A DNA stretch of 64,000 nucleotides, taken from positions 27,456-91,455 of the forward strand of contig DXLX01000043.1 in assembly GCA_019414515.1 (NCBI GenBank), read 5' to 3'. The stretch is from Collinsella sp. GTDB taxonomy: Bacteria > Actinomycetota > Coriobacteriia > Coriobacteriales > Coriobacteriaceae. Positions 18,764-29,127 of this stretch are shown piece by piece; positions within the stretch are counted from its first letter, which is position 1, and every line of letters starts with the position of its first letter. The notes beneath the pieces are model-generated. The model had not been told where the DNA came from. It ran no database searches and worked only from the letters and a program-made list of their open reading frames with translations. Made by a program: the position numbers and the translations under genes.

Positions 18764-19189
18764 TTAGCGCTGGCGTCGACGATACTCGCGCACACGGCGC
18801 GACAGATCGGCGAGCTGGTCGCGATCGAGCTCTTCCAAATGCTCCAGATCATCCATAAAGCGCGCCATGGTGTCCTTTTGGCGCATCTTGATAAGCGTAT
18901 TGCAGTAGTTCACCGCCACGCCCGTGAGCATGGCGATGTAGAAGATGCTGATGATGCTCAGAATGACGGTAATGGCGCGGGCAACCGGTGTCTCGGCCGG
19001 AATGTCGCCAAAGCCGATCGTCGAGACCGTCTCAAAGCTAAACCAGAGACCGTCGCCAAACGTAAGGGACGTGGGCTCGGACAGCCAGACGGCAGTCGAG
19101 CACAGCAGGTAAAAGATTAGAAACAGGCCCGTGATGCGCGCAAAGCCAGCCTGTCGCAGCACATCGGCAAGCGTCCTCAACCTGTTCAT
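18764..19189 (-). CDS. Two-helix potassium channel
   Basis: A 141-residue ion channel subunit with the K+ selectivity filter TIGFGD in a pore loop between two transmembrane segments (ITGLFLIFYLLCSTAVWL and ITVILSIISIFYIAMLTGVAV). A charged C-terminal helix follows, with no RCK domain. The ATG at 19189 has AAAGGGG upstream; longer in-frame starts lack one. It lies 36 bp upstream of the LOG gene and may share its transcript. Such proteins act as tetramers in the cytoplasmic membrane. Confidence 0.88.
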   Translation of the reverse strand: MNRLRTLADVLRQAGFARITGLFLIFYLLCSTAVWLSEPTSLTFGDGLWFSFETVSTIGFGDIPAETPVARAITVILSIISIFYIAMLTGVAVNYCNTLIKMRQKDTMARFMDDLEHLEELDRDQLADLSRRVREYRRRQR

Positions 19190-19258
19190 CGCGACCCCTT
19201 TCCCAGACGCCCAATCTCGTTCGCTCGGTATTGTCCCACGCCTCCCCCGCAAACGAAA

Positions 19259-19355
19259 CTAGTCATTGGGAACTAGTCATTGGGGACGTTCTTAAATGAC
19301 TAGTCAAACAAGAACGTCCCCATTGACTAGTCGTTTAAGAACGTCCCCGATGACT
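19259..19355. repeat. Dispersed hairpin repeat, copy 2
   Basis: Contains AGTCATTGGGGACGTTCTT near 19278-19293 and, inverted, AAGAACGTCCCC twice (about 19310-19321 and 19337-19348), with several ACTAGTC. It is the same family as the hairpin at 4661-4710. It lies between the divergent K+ channel gene and the broken kinase gene. The 25 bp before it also match the sequence before copy 1. Confidence 0.75.
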
Positions 19356-19447
19356 GCCGGGCGGGACCGTTTAGCGGTGCAGCTGCCGGCTGGGCAGGCT
19401 GAGCTGGTATCCTTATGCGGTAATGTCTCGATTCGTTAGGATTGCAT

Positions 19448-22251
19448 GTGAGAGCTGCCACTGTCCTTCGTTCAGTTATATATCGCACCCTGGCCGTCGC
19501 GCTTGCCGCGCTCGTCGTACTGAGCACCATCATGCCCGCCCCCGCCTATGCCGCCAATACCGATCAGCAAGTCAAGACGGTCCGCGTCGGCTGGCTCGTC
19601 AGCAACGAGGGCTTCCAGGACGGCACCCCCGGCGAGCGTCTCTCGGGATGGGGTTACGAGTACCTCCAGACCCTGTCGTACTACACGTCCGGCTGGCGGT
19701 ACGAATACGTCTCCGGCACCTTCACCGAGCTTATGGACATGCTCGAGGCAGGCGAGATCGACCTCATGCCCAACATCTCCTACTCCGAGGAACGTGCCCA
19801 AAAGCTGCTCTTTTCCTCGAACCCCGAGGGCACCGAGCGCTACTACATCTACGCCAGGCCCGACCGTGACGACCTTGCAAAGGGTGACCCTCAAGCACTC
19901 CAGGGTCTCACTATCGGTTGCAACCCCGACGTCATGCAAACCTTCGTTGGCCAGCAATGGCTCGCCAGCGAAGGAATCGCCTGCACATACAAGGAGTATG
20001 ACGGAGGATCCGATCTCTTTGACGCGCTCGCAAACGACGAAGTCGATGCCGTCATCATGAACGACACAATCTCGTCGCCCAATGCCTCCCCCATGTTCTA
20101 CATTGGTTCGAACGACTACTACTTTGCCGTTCCCAAAAGCCGCCCCGACCTGATGGACGACATCAATGCTGCCATGACGGCAATCGCCCGCGTCAACCCA
20201 CGCTATAACGACGAAGTAAAATCTCACTACTCGACCCAAAACAGCGGCTCATCATCGCTCAACGGACCCGAACGTTCCTGGCTCAAAGCAAATGACAACA
20301 CCATCACGCTCGGCTACATTGCGGGCAAACTCCCCTACTGCAACGAGAACGAAGACGGCGAAATGGAAGGCTCGCTCGCATCGCTTGCGACGACGCTACA
20401 CGATAAATTTGGCATTACGGTCAAAACCGTCGCCTTTGATAGCTACAAGATGATGTCAAAGGCCCTGTCAAAGGAAAGCATAGACGTTGCGCTGCGGTAT
20501 ACCGAGATTACTGGTTTGCCGAGCAAACAGGCGTTGTGCAGTCGGTATCGTTGGGAACCATATCCCTCACCGCTATCCACACCGGCAGCAACCTGAACAA
20601 AAACCTTCAGAACATCGCCTGTACCAAATCATCGTTTGTCAACAAAAATGCACTTGAAAGTCTGTTCCCCACAGCGACCGTAACCGAATACCAATCCGAC
20701 GATGAAGCGTTCGACACCCTCAGGAAGGGAACGGCGCACTGCATCGTCGCTCCCAGTTCACGCGTAAAAACCATCGGTGACCGTTACGATCTCGAGGACT
20801 GCGAGACGACCGAGCTCCCTGACACCTGTGAGCTCTCGTGCTGGATTTCGCGCGGAAAACCCGAGCTGTTGGGAATCATCAACAAGGGCATCATCAATGC
20901 CGGAGAATCGCTCTCCGCAAGCAATTTCTCCTCCACGTCGTACACGGCCCAGGAATCCAACACGCTTCAATTCCTTTATCGCAACCGCACCGCCATTGCA
21001 GCTACCCTCATCGGTATGTTGTCGGTCGGCATCGTCCTGCTCATCTGGGCGCTCGTGCGCGCTCGAACCGAGCGCAAAAAAGCCGATGCTGCCAACGCCG
21101 CTAAGACGGCATTCCTCACGCGCATGAGCCACGACATCCGTACGCCGCTCAACGGTATCCTAGGCCTTATCGAGATCGAGGAATTGAAGGAAGGCGATAT
21201 GCAAGTCGCCCGCGAGAGCCGTGCCAAGGCGCGCGTTGCCGCCAATCACCTGCTCTCGCTGATCAACGACATCCTCGAGATGGGCAAAATCGAAGACCGC
21301 AAGCTAACACTGGAGCATGCGCCTTTTAACCTCAAAGAGCTCTGTGACGATACGCTAGTGCTGTGCAAGCTCCGCGCGTCCAGTAACGGCATCACAATGC
21401 AGGACAATAGTCTGCCGTACGCCACGGGGCCATACATGATCGGCAGTCCCACCCATATCCGACAGATCATGATCAACCTGTTAGACAACAGCATTAAGTA
21501 CAACAAGCACGGCGGCTCCGTCACCTTTAGCTCAAAGACCAAGCCACTCGATAACGGGCGCGCGCTCTTTTGCTTTAGCGTTTCGGATACCGGCATTGGC
21601 ATGGCTCCCGAGTTTTTAAAGCATATCTATGAGCCGTTTGCCCAAGAAGGTGACGATGCGCGCAGCAAGTTCCAAGGAACCGGCATGGGCATGCCAATCG
21701 TCAAGTCGCTTATTGAACTGATGGGCGGCACCATCGAAGTCACCAGCGAACTCCATGTGGGCACCACGTTCTACGTGGAAATTCCGCTCGATATCGACAA
21801 GAACCCCCGGACGCGGGCGAATACGGTCGAGAGGGCGCTCGACTGCTCACTCGCCGACATGAACGTGCTGCTCGCCGAAGACAACGAATTGAATGCCGAG
21901 ATTGCCCAGACGCTGCTAGAATCCGAGGGCGTCGTGGTCACCCGCGCCGTCAACGGCAACGAAGTCGTCGATCTGTACCTGTCTCATCCCGCCGGCAGCT
22001 TCGATGCGATCCTGATGGACATTATGATGCCGGACATGGACGGTTACGAGGCAACCCGCGCGATTCGTCTGAGCGAGAAGGTCGATGCAGCCGATATCCC
22101 CATCATCGCGCTCACCGCCAATGCCTTTGCCGAAGACGCCAAGGCAGCACACGACGCCGGCATGAACGCCCATCTGCCCAAACCGCTCGACTTTAACAAG
22201 CTCAAAAACATACTCGCCCGCATCAAGAAAAACGGATCCGTTTCGCTATAG
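19448..22251 (+). pseudogene. Hybrid sensor kinase with periplasmic binding domains, frameshifted
   Basis: One gene in two frames. The first (GTG 19448, AGGA upstream, to 20596) has a signal peptide and a solute-binding-like sensor module; the second (open to 22251) has the second binding domain, a transmembrane helix (about 20995-21060), HisKA (MSHDIRTPLNGI), HATPase (DNSIKYN, DTGIGM) and a receiver domain (LAEDNELNAE, LMDIMMPDMDG). At about 20495 CTGCGG should read CTGCCGG: one added base restores DVALPVYRDYWFAEQ. The frames then join as one protein of about 930 residues. Either a real one-base deletion or a sequence error. The sensor probably binds amino-acid-like ligands. Confidence 0.82.
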
Positions 22252-22292
22252 TTTGTGCTCAACAACCATGCCCAGTAGAAAGGAAGCCAACG

Positions 22293-22772
22293 ATGTTTAG
22301 GCCCTTACGTCGAAAGAAACGCGCCATCACTGACGAGGAAGCGCGCGAACTGCTCGCTACCTGCAAGCGCGGCGTCTTTGCCGTCAACGGCGACGATGGC
22401 TACCCGTACGCCATTCCCGTCAACTACTTCTTTGACGCCGAGCACGACAAGATTTATTTCCATGGCGCCAAGGCTGGCCACAAGGTCGACGCACTCAAGC
22501 GCGATGACAAGGTCTGCTTTACCGTTTACGGAAACGAGTGGTACCAGGACGGCGACTGGGCTCCCTACGTTATGAGCACCGTGGTCTTTGGCCGCTGTCG
22601 CTTGGCGAATGACACTCCCGCGTTTATCGAAGACAAAGTCCGCCAGCTCGCCCTTAAGTACTACCCTTCCGCCGAGGAAGTCGAAGAGGAAATCGCCAAA
22701 GACATCAAGGGCGTCCAGCTCTACGAGATTACGATTGAGCATCTCTGCGGTAAGCAGATTCAGGAAAAGTAA
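22293..22772 (+). CDS. Pyridoxamine 5'-phosphate oxidase family protein
   Basis: A 159-residue split-barrel flavin-binding protein of the PNPOx-like/NimA type. The order is typical: MFRPLRRKKRAITDEEARELL, then YPYAIPVNYFFD, then KIYFHGAKAGHKVDAL and DKVCFTVYGNEWY. NimA-like members reduce nitro groups or bind flavin; others are of unknown role. It is followed by a perfect 15-bp hairpin shared with the convergent kinase gene. Catalytic role not assigned. Confidence 0.87.
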   Translation: MFRPLRRKKRAITDEEARELLATCKRGVFAVNGDDGYPYAIPVNYFFDAEHDKIYFHGAKAGHKVDALKRDDKVCFTVYGNEWYQDGDWAPYVMSTVVFGRCRLANDTPAFIEDKVRQLALKYYPSAEEVEEEIAKDIKGVQLYEITIEHLCGKQIQEK

Positions 22773-22799
22773 GCCCCTCAGCAGGTCTCATCAATAGCA

Positions 22800-22839
22800 A
22801 TATGGCCCGGTTCCGACCCACCTTGGAACCGGGCCATAT
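22800..22839. terminator. Hairpin terminator between convergent genes
   Basis: Perfect 15-bp stem ATATGGCCCGGTTCC (22800-22814) with its complement (22825-22839) and a 10-nt loop. It lies between the PNPOx stop and the hybrid kinase stop. No strong T run, so efficiency is uncertain. Confidence 0.75.
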
Positions 22840-22841
22840 GC

Positions 22842-25034
22842 TTATGAAGCGTCGGCGGCCATGTGCGCAAGCGCCTCAACGAGCTCCTGCGAGCTCACGG
22901 GTTTACTCAGGTGCGCGTCCATGCCTGCCTCACGCGAAAGCCTGCGGTCGTCGGCAAAGGCGTTGGCGCTCACGGCGATAATCGGCGTGGTCGCGGCATC
23001 CTCGCGATCGAGTGCTCGAATTCGACGCGTGGTCTCAAGGCCATCGATGCCGGGCATCATGATGTCCATCAACACCACGTCGTACTCGTGCGGTGCGCTT
23101 GCGGCAAACGCCTCAACGGCAGACTCACCATCCTTGGCATGCGTCACGACGGCACCGGCACGGCCGAGCGTAAACTGCGCGATCTCGGCATTCAGATCGT
23201 TATCCTCTACGAGCAAAACACGCAAGCCCTGGAGCGCATCGCCATCGTCCGCCTCCACGCGAACTGTCTGAGGAATCTCGGAGCGGTCGCACTTCTCGAA
23301 CGGCAGGCGGATGGTAAACGTCGTCCCCTGCCCCAAGACGCTCGTAAAGCTCATGGTTCCGCCCATAAGCTCGACCAACTGTTTTGCAATAGGCGCACCC
23401 AGGCCAGTTCCCGATGAAGCGCCTTCCACCTGTTGCTCCTCGCGGCAAAATGGCTCATAGAGGTGCTGCTGGAACTCCTCGCTCATGCCAATACCGTTGT
23501 CGGCGATCGTGTATTCATAGACGGGGACGCCATCCGCTGGCTCCACCTCGCGGCACACCAGGCGAACGTAGCCGCCCTGGCGGTTGTACTTGACGGCATT
23601 GCCGGCAATATTGAGCAACAGGCGCTTGAGGTGCGTCACGCTCACCCGCGCATAGGGATGATTAAGCGTCTGCTGGTCGCAGATAATTGTCACCAGACGC
23701 TCCTCGGCCTGGCGCTCCAGAATATCGCGCACCTCGTGGTTGAGGGTCGCCAAGTTTGTGGGTACGAGGTTCAGGTCGACCTGCCCGCTCTCCAGGCGAC
23801 TCATATCGAGTGCCTCGTTGGCAAGGTCGAGCAGCAGTCCCGATGCCGTCCAGATTTTCGAGCGGCACTCAGTCTGCTTTTGCAGATCGTCCGCATTGGC
23901 ATCGCCAACCTCGACCATGCCGCGAATGCCGTTGATGGGCGTGCGCAGATCGTGGCTCATGCGACGCAGAAACTCTGTCTTTGCCGAGTTGGCAGACGAG
24001 GCCTCACGCGCCGCCTTTGCCAGCTTGTCGCCATAGTCGCGCTCCTGCTGCAGCAAGTCCGTCAAACGTCGGCGATCAGCGCGGCGACGCACCATCACAA
24101 CAACGGCTATAAAACCGCTGTAGAGCGCCAGCATGCCGGCAGCAACAGCCGCGACGACCTCAAAGTAGCGCCGCGCCGAGGCATAGGTGTACACGTAGAA
24201 CCCGCGCGCTTTTCCAAATGTGCCCAAATACCACTCGCCGTTGGCGTTGACCAGTCGGACTTTGCCGGGCAGGCATCGATCCTTAATACCGTCGACAATA
24301 AAGACATCCGTTGCAGGCAGATCGAATACGCCCAATATGGTGGGTTCAACGACATTGGTCGCAACGACCTTGCCATCGCTTTCGATCACGATATTGCCAC
24401 TGTCGATGGTCTCATAACCACCGAGCAGGCTCTGCAGTTTGAGCGTATTGCTTGCAACTGCCTTCGCGCTCTGATGCCTTACCGCAACAACGATGCCCTC
24501 GTCATCCCGCCGGGTCACGCAACCAATGTCTGCAACCGAATCATCCGAAAGCGTAATGCGGGCGGTATAGGACTTAAGCGGATGAGTTGCCACCTCCAGC
24601 ACGGGCGCTTCCTTGAGATACGTAGCGAGCGACCCGTAGCCCACATCGCCCGTCGAGGACTCGGACACCAAATTGCCCGATGCATCCGTCACAATCAGCG
24701 CGCTCACGTTGAACTGGTCGGCGTATTGCTCCAGCATGGCGTTATCCACCGAACCGTCGCGCTCCATATCGCGAGCAGCCTCTCCGGCAATCTCCATAAC
24801 GCGAATCAGGTTTTTGGTCGTATAGGCGCTGTTGAATGCATCGTAGGAAAGGCTCTGCGTCGCCACGTAATCGACAACGTCGGCAAAGCGCTGCTCGGCT
24901 TGGGCCGTCGTGTAACCGTAGCTCATCATGCCGGCAGCAACCGAGAGCGCTATCCCCAGCAGAGCGACAAGGAGCCATGCCCCTGCCGAACGATTGCCCC
25001 GCTCCTGAGCGGCGTGGTCGGGCGCATCGATCAT
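22842..25034 (-). CDS. Hybrid sensor histidine kinase
   Basis: A 730-residue kinase. One transmembrane helix near residues 20-40 and another near 300-320 bracket a large extracellular sensor. HisKA follows with LRRMSHDLRTPINGIRGM (His in HDLRTP). The HATPase domain carries GNAVKYN, DNGIGM and GTGLGAPI. A C-terminal receiver has VEDNDLNAE and the phospho-acceptor in LMDIMMPGIDG. The start overlaps the stop of the upstream binding-protein gene by four bases (ATGA), so the two are an operon and the binding protein probably feeds this sensor. No output domain is present. Confidence 0.92.
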   Translation of the reverse strand: MIDAPDHAAQERGNRSAGAWLLVALLGIALSVAAGMMSYGYTTAQAEQRFADVVDYVATQSLSYDAFNSAYTTKNLIRVMEIAGEAARDMERDGSVDNAMLEQYADQFNVSALIVTDASGNLVSESSTGDVGYGSLATYLKEAPVLEVATHPLKSYTARITLSDDSVADIGCVTRRDDEGIVVAVRHQSAKAVASNTLKLQSLLGGYETIDSGNIVIESDGKVVATNVVEPTILGVFDLPATDVFIVDGIKDRCLPGKVRLVNANGEWYLGTFGKARGFYVYTYASARRYFEVVAAVAAGMLALYSGFIAVVVMVRRRADRRRLTDLLQQERDYGDKLAKAAREASSANSAKTEFLRRMSHDLRTPINGIRGMVEVGDANADDLQKQTECRSKIWTASGLLLDLANEALDMSRLESGQVDLNLVPTNLATLNHEVRDILERQAEERLVTIICDQQTLNHPYARVSVTHLKRLLLNIAGNAVKYNRQGGYVRLVCREVEPADGVPVYEYTIADNGIGMSEEFQQHLYEPFCREEQQVEGASSGTGLGAPIAKQLVELMGGTMSFTSVLGQGTTFTIRLPFEKCDRSEIPQTVRVEADDGDALQGLRVLLVEDNDLNAEIAQFTLGRAGAVVTHAKDGESAVEAFAASAPHEYDVVLMDIMMPGIDGLETTRRIRALDREDAATTPIIAVSANAFADDRRLSREAGMDAHLSKPVSSQELVEALAHMAADAS

Positions 25035-25900
25035 GACAGGCCCTCCATATTCAAAAATGGCGAAGGGTCATCAAAGTACTTTGACACTAGGCGTTCCATG
25101 GTGCCATCGGCAAGCATTTCTTGGTAGGCATGAGTGAGCTTGACGTCGATGCCGCGCGTATCGTTGATATCGAAAGCGGTGCCCAAACCAACCTCTAGCA
25201 GCGGCTCATCCAGAATACGATACGTCACACCATAGTCCTTTTCGTAGGTGAGCAGCAAGGACTCATGCGCGGCGATGGCATCGACCAGGCCCTCGGCGAG
25301 CGCGGGGTTCAGGCATGAACGGTCCGAAAAGCAGTAGAGTTCCTTGATCTGCGGAACGTTTTCATTTGCGCGATTGAGCAAAATGCCCTCGGGCTTGGTG
25401 GTGAACTGAACCGCCACGATCTTATCCTCAAGATCGGCAAGCGTGTAGATATCGCTCTGGGGATCGACCGCGACCACCTGGCGGCTCGCAAGGTACGGGC
25501 CAGCCCAACGATACTCGTTTTCGCGACCCGTCATGCTAAAGCTGCCCATGACACAATCGAGCTCGCCGTTCGCCAGCAGTTCCTTCTTCTTTTCCCAATC
25601 GATCAACTGGTATTTTGGCTTGTAACCAATGCGGGCCAAAGCCTCGGTTAATATCTCGACGTCCAGGCCAACGATATCGCCGTACTCGTCGGTATACACA
25701 AATGGTGGATAGAGGTCGCTGCCGACGTTGAGCGTCTTAAGGTTGTCGTCTTTAACTTGCGAGGCGTCCAGACCTTCTAATGCAGACGTCGAGGCCCTGC
25801 CATTCGACTCGGAGCGGCCGGCTATCGCTACGACAAAGGCACACGCTACTGCAAGCGCAACAAACAACGATATGACAACCGAGCGACGGGGCCTTTTCAT
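25031..25900 (-). CDS. Extracellular solute-binding protein, family 3
   Basis: A 289-residue bacterial family-3 substrate-binding protein. An N-terminal hydrophobic segment (VVISLFVALAVACAFVVAIAG) acts as signal or anchor; there is no lipobox Cys. The mature domain has LNVGSDLYPPFVYTDEYGDIVGLDVEI, typical of amino-acid binding. The gene is followed by a sensor kinase rather than an ABC permease, so it probably acts as a periplasmic-side sensor component. The ATG at 25900 has GGAG upstream. Confidence 0.9.
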   Translation of the reverse strand: MKRPRRSVVISLFVALAVACAFVVAIAGRSESNGRASTSALEGLDASQVKDDNLKTLNVGSDLYPPFVYTDEYGDIVGLDVEILTEALARIGYKPKYQLIDWEKKKELLANGELDCVMGSFSMTGRENEYRWAGPYLASRQVVAVDPQSDIYTLADLEDKIVAVQFTTKPEGILLNRANENVPQIKELYCFSDRSCLNPALAEGLVDAIAAHESLLLTYEKDYGVTYRILDEPLLEVGLGTAFDINDTRGIDVKLTHAYQEMLADGTMERLVSKYFDDPSPFLNMEGLS

Positions 25901-25993
25901 CGAGCTCCAGACGATCCTGTTTACAGACTGAAATGGTTAAAGATAATAGCAAACAAAACCACGCGAGTGCCCAATGGTTACAGACGTTTTACC

Positions 25994-26033
25994 ATGCGGG
26001 GCCTTCCAGCCGACTTGGTAGAAGGCCCCGCAT
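25994..26033 (-). terminator. Hairpin after the PatB-like gene
   Basis: Perfect 13-bp stem ATGCGGGGCCTTC (25994-26006) with its complement (26021-26033) and a 14-nt loop, 12 bp past the aminotransferase stop. Only a weak T tract follows. Confidence 0.6.
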
Positions 26034-26044
26034 GCAGCACACGC

Positions 26045-27259
26045 TTACCGTGCATTAAAAACGTAGCGGTCCAGGCGGTCGCACGCTTCCCTTACGCGCG
26101 AAAGCGGCAGCGCCAGATTCACGCGAATGTGGCAGGGCCCGTGGAACGGGCGGCCGTCCTGATATCCCACGCCCACGCGCGCCCCCTCGTCGAGCAGCCA
26201 CTGAATATCGCGGCCATGCTCGCGGCACCACTCGGCGCAGTCAACAAACACCATGTACGTGCCCTGCGGACGCGAATAAGACACGCCCTCAAAATGCTCG
26301 TCCACGTAATTGCAGAAGTACTCGATATTGCCGGCAAGCACCTGGTTGAGCTCGTCCACCCACTCGTAGCCTTGCGGCTGGTAGGCACCGATAAGCGCAT
26401 GCATGGAGAGGACGTTCATCTCGTTGTAGTGAGTCTTGTTGGACACGGCGCACACGCGGTCGCGCAGCGTCTCGTTGTAGATGATGTGGTAGCTGCCGAC
26501 CAGACCCGCCAGGTTAAACGTCTTGCTCGGCGCATAGAGGGCGACCGTGCGCATGCGAGCATCCTCGCTCACCGACTGCGTCGGGATATGCTTGTGTCCC
26601 GGCAGGATGATATCGGACCAAATCTCGTCCGAGATCACCACGCAATCGTGCTGGCGATAGATGTCCATGGCGCGCTCAATCTCGTCGCGCTCCCATACGC
26701 GGCCGCAGGGATTGTGCGGCGAGCAGAACACCGCGGCATGGATGTGGTTTTGGGCGAGTTTGCGCTCCATGTCCTCAAAGTCCATGCGCCACACGCCCTG
26801 GTCGTCAAGTTTAAGCGGGCTGTGGACAATACGATAACCCGCGGCTTCGATAGACTTGGTAAAACCAATGTAGGTGGGGCTATGGACCAGCACCGCATCG
26901 CCCGGCTGGACATACGCGCGCAACGTCGACACGACCCCGCCCAGCACGCCGTTTTCGTAGCCAATATGTTCAGGGCGCAGGCCCTCGACGCCATTGCGGC
27001 GGCCCTGCCATTCGATGATGCGGTCGAAGTACTCGGGGCGCGGATTGAAATAGCCAAACATGGGGTGCTGGGCACGCTGAATGATGTGCTCCTGGACCGT
27101 GGGCACCGTGGCAAAATTCATGTCGGCCACCCACATGGGAATGCGGTCGAAGCCCTCGTCGGGTGCGTTCGGAGCCATACCGGGGATCTCACCCCAAGAG
27201 TCAACGGCGATGGAGTCCATGCCGTGGCGGTCGATAAGCGAGCTAAAGTCGTATTTCAT
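26045..27259 (-). CDS. PLP-dependent aminotransferase, MalY/PatB cystathionine beta-lyase
   Basis: A 404-residue fold-type I PLP enzyme. The MalY/PatB hallmark MWVADMNF is at residues 42-49. PLP-site features are YENGVLGG, the SPHNPCGRVW stretch with the pyridine-N partner region VISDEIWSDI, and the Schiff-base Lys in APSKTFNLAGL. Family members release homocysteine or pyruvate by C-S lyase activity, and some act as regulators. The ATG at 27259 follows GGGAG; an in-frame extension upstream lacks one. Length is normal. Confidence 0.9.
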   Translation of the reverse strand: MKYDFSSLIDRHGMDSIAVDSWGEIPGMAPNAPDEGFDRIPMWVADMNFATVPTVQEHIIQRAQHPMFGYFNPRPEYFDRIIEWQGRRNGVEGLRPEHIGYENGVLGGVVSTLRAYVQPGDAVLVHSPTYIGFTKSIEAAGYRIVHSPLKLDDQGVWRMDFEDMERKLAQNHIHAAVFCSPHNPCGRVWERDEIERAMDIYRQHDCVVISDEIWSDIILPGHKHIPTQSVSEDARMRTVALYAPSKTFNLAGLVGSYHIIYNETLRDRVCAVSNKTHYNEMNVLSMHALIGAYQPQGYEWVDELNQVLAGNIEYFCNYVDEHFEGVSYSRPQGTYMVFVDCAEWCREHGRDIQWLLDEGARVGVGYQDGRPFHGPCHIRVNLALPLSRVREACDRLDRYVFNAR

Positions 27260-27370
27260 GCTGAGCTCCCGTGCAAAGTGATTGTTTTGGTAGGCGTTAT
27301 TGTCCACCAGCGTGGGCGGTTTTGGCGCGGAGTTTGGCGCTTAATTTGACGGGTGCGGACGAATGGCTGG

Positions 27371-28108
27371 TTAGTCTTGCGCGTCGTTGACGGCGACTAC
27401 GGTTAGCTGGGTTTCGTCGACCGTAAACGATATGTCGAGCCCGGCGTAGGCCAGATGATAGACGCGGTTTGGCTCGTGCTTGCTGCCCGCGCGGCGCGGA
27501 TCTTGGCGTAGAACCTCGACCAAGCCAGAAATCTTTGCGGGCGGGACCATATCCTGCAGCGCTTGCGGAAACTCAACATCGAGCTCTTGCCACGGAGCAT
27601 CCTCAATCCAGCCGCCGGTCGCATCCGAGTGGCAATCCGCAAACGGGATGTAGGGCTTAATGTCGTAGATGGGCGTGCCGTCACGCAGGTCGGCCCCCAA
27701 TACATGGATGATGGGGCCATCGTCGGTGAACTCGACACGATCGAGCTTGACGCAGGTGAGACCGATGGGATTAGGGCGAAACGGGCTGCGCGTGGCAAAG
27801 ACGCCCACGCGCTCGACTCCGCCCAGACGCGGCGGGCGCACGGTTTTCGACCATTTTGCGTTGGTTCCGGACCTGTCCTGCGACTTGGCATCGGCAGCTA
27901 TGTCCTTAGCCGTGCCGCCGGGCGTTCCGTTTTCAAAACGCCACAGCAGCCATAGGTGAGAGAAGGAGTCCAGACCCTCAACCGCTGCATTGGAGGCAAA
28001 TTCCGGCTCAAAAACGATGCATCCCTGCAGATCAGGTGCCAAAAAGCTGTTGCGCGGAATGCCGAACTTCTGCGGCAGGTCGGTATGTATGTGTGCAATA
28101 GGTTCCAT
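27371..28108 (-). CDS. trmO: tRNA (adenine37-N6)-methyltransferase TrmO
   Basis: A protein of 245 or 248 residues (start ATG 28108 or 28117; neither has a clear ribosome binding site). It is the TrmO/TsaA family: an unusual beta-barrel SAM-dependent enzyme that methylates t6A37 of tRNA-Thr. Family segments are PIAHIHTDLPQKFGIPRNS, the GLDSFSHLWLLW stretch, and RSPFRPNPIGLTCVKL. GADLRDGTPIYDIKPYIPFAD is also characteristic. The C-terminal extension after residue 165 (VPPAKISGLVEVLRQDPRR) is also usual. Confidence 0.93.
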   Translation of the reverse strand: MEPIAHIHTDLPQKFGIPRNSFLAPDLQGCIVFEPEFASNAAVEGLDSFSHLWLLWRFENGTPGGTAKDIAADAKSQDRSGTNAKWSKTVRPPRLGGVERVGVFATRSPFRPNPIGLTCVKLDRVEFTDDGPIIHVLGADLRDGTPIYDIKPYIPFADCHSDATGGWIEDAPWQELDVEFPQALQDMVPPAKISGLVEVLRQDPRRAGSKHEPNRVYHLAYAGLDISFTVDETQLTVVAVNDAQD

Positions 28109-28248
28109 GCCGGCCATTGTACGGCATGGAGGCGTGGGGCGTTGCGCGCAATTCTTTGTCGCGGCCCCCGTCGTGCAACCAACGGTTGCTTGGAGGGGAG
28201 CCGGCCGCCGCGTATACTTAAGCCGCCAACCAGCAGAAAGGAGCCGCT

Positions 28249-29076
28249 ATGGCCTTTGCAGAAAAGCTCATTGCCATCCGTCGCGCCCATCACCTTACCC
28301 AGGAGCAGCTCGCCGCCAAGCTCTTCGTCACACGCCAAGCCGTCAGCCGTTGGGAGCGCGGCGAAGTCACCCCGGGTATCGACATGATGAAGCTCATTGC
28401 CGCCGTAACCGGAGAGCCGCTGCCCCACCTGCTCGAAATGCCCGAGCATTATTGCCAGAGCTGCGGCATGATACTCACGCCCGACGACTGCGGTACCGAT
28501 GCTGCGGGCGCCACGACCGACCATTACTGCAAGTGGTGCTACGACCACGGCAAGTACACCTACGACACCACCATGGAGGCGATGATCGAGGATTGTGCCC
28601 CGCGGCTGGCGCAAAACACCGGCATGTCGCTCGACGAAGCCGTCTCGCTCATGGGTGCCGTCCTGCCGCAACTGGAGCGCTGGCGCACCGTGCAGGAAAA
28701 AGAGGAGCGCTACGGTGCCGAGGCGCGGGCGCGCTATGGCGATGAGGCTATCGATGCAGCAAACGAAACGTTACTGGACATGGATCCTCATACATGGAAC
28801 GACATGAAGGAACTTGAACGCGCTATTCTGGGTCAACTCTCGATTGCCATGGGCGACGGCGATGCGGATGGAAGCGAGGCTCGCATGCTTGTCGCGATGC
28901 ATCGTCGTTGGATTGGTCTCAACTGGGGACGCGAACCCCAGAACGAAGCGTACCTGGGCCTCGCCCACGGCTATCTTGCCGACCAGCGCTTTGTTGACTA
29001 CTACGACAAGCCCTGCGGCACCGGAGCCACGGCGTTTCTGGTCCAGGCGATCGAGTCGTCGTTGGCGCACGCATAG
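28249..29076 (+). CDS. XRE family regulator with zinc-ribbon domain
   Basis: A 275-residue protein with an XRE helix-turn-helix (residues about 5-60: LTQEQLAAKLFVTRQAVSRW). A zinc-ribbon-type domain follows at about 65-105 with CQSCGMIL, then C and CKWC: four or more Cys at metal-binding spacing. The C-terminal part is helical and acidic. Similar HTH plus zinc-ribbon proteins are frequent in Firmicutes and Coriobacteriia without known targets. The ATG at 28249 follows AAAGGAG. Glutaredoxin lies 51 bp downstream on the same strand. Confidence 0.85.
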   Translation: MAFAEKLIAIRRAHHLTQEQLAAKLFVTRQAVSRWERGEVTPGIDMMKLIAAVTGEPLPHLLEMPEHYCQSCGMILTPDDCGTDAAGATTDHYCKWCYDHGKYTYDTTMEAMIEDCAPRLAQNTGMSLDEAVSLMGAVLPQLERWRTVQEKEERYGAEARARYGDEAIDAANETLLDMDPHTWNDMKELERAILGQLSIAMGDGDADGSEARMLVAMHRRWIGLNWGREPQNEAYLGLAHGYLADQRFVDYYDKPCGTGATAFLVQAIESSLAHA

Positions 29077-29127
29077 ACCGCGGCAGCTTTGGGTATTTCA
29101 ATCAAAACCTCAACCGATTGGAGACCT

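Noticed and set aside
23433..25127. 564-codon open frame antisense to the hybrid kinase
   Set aside because: No domains and no ribosome binding site; the kinase frame has HisKA, HATPase and receiver motifs.
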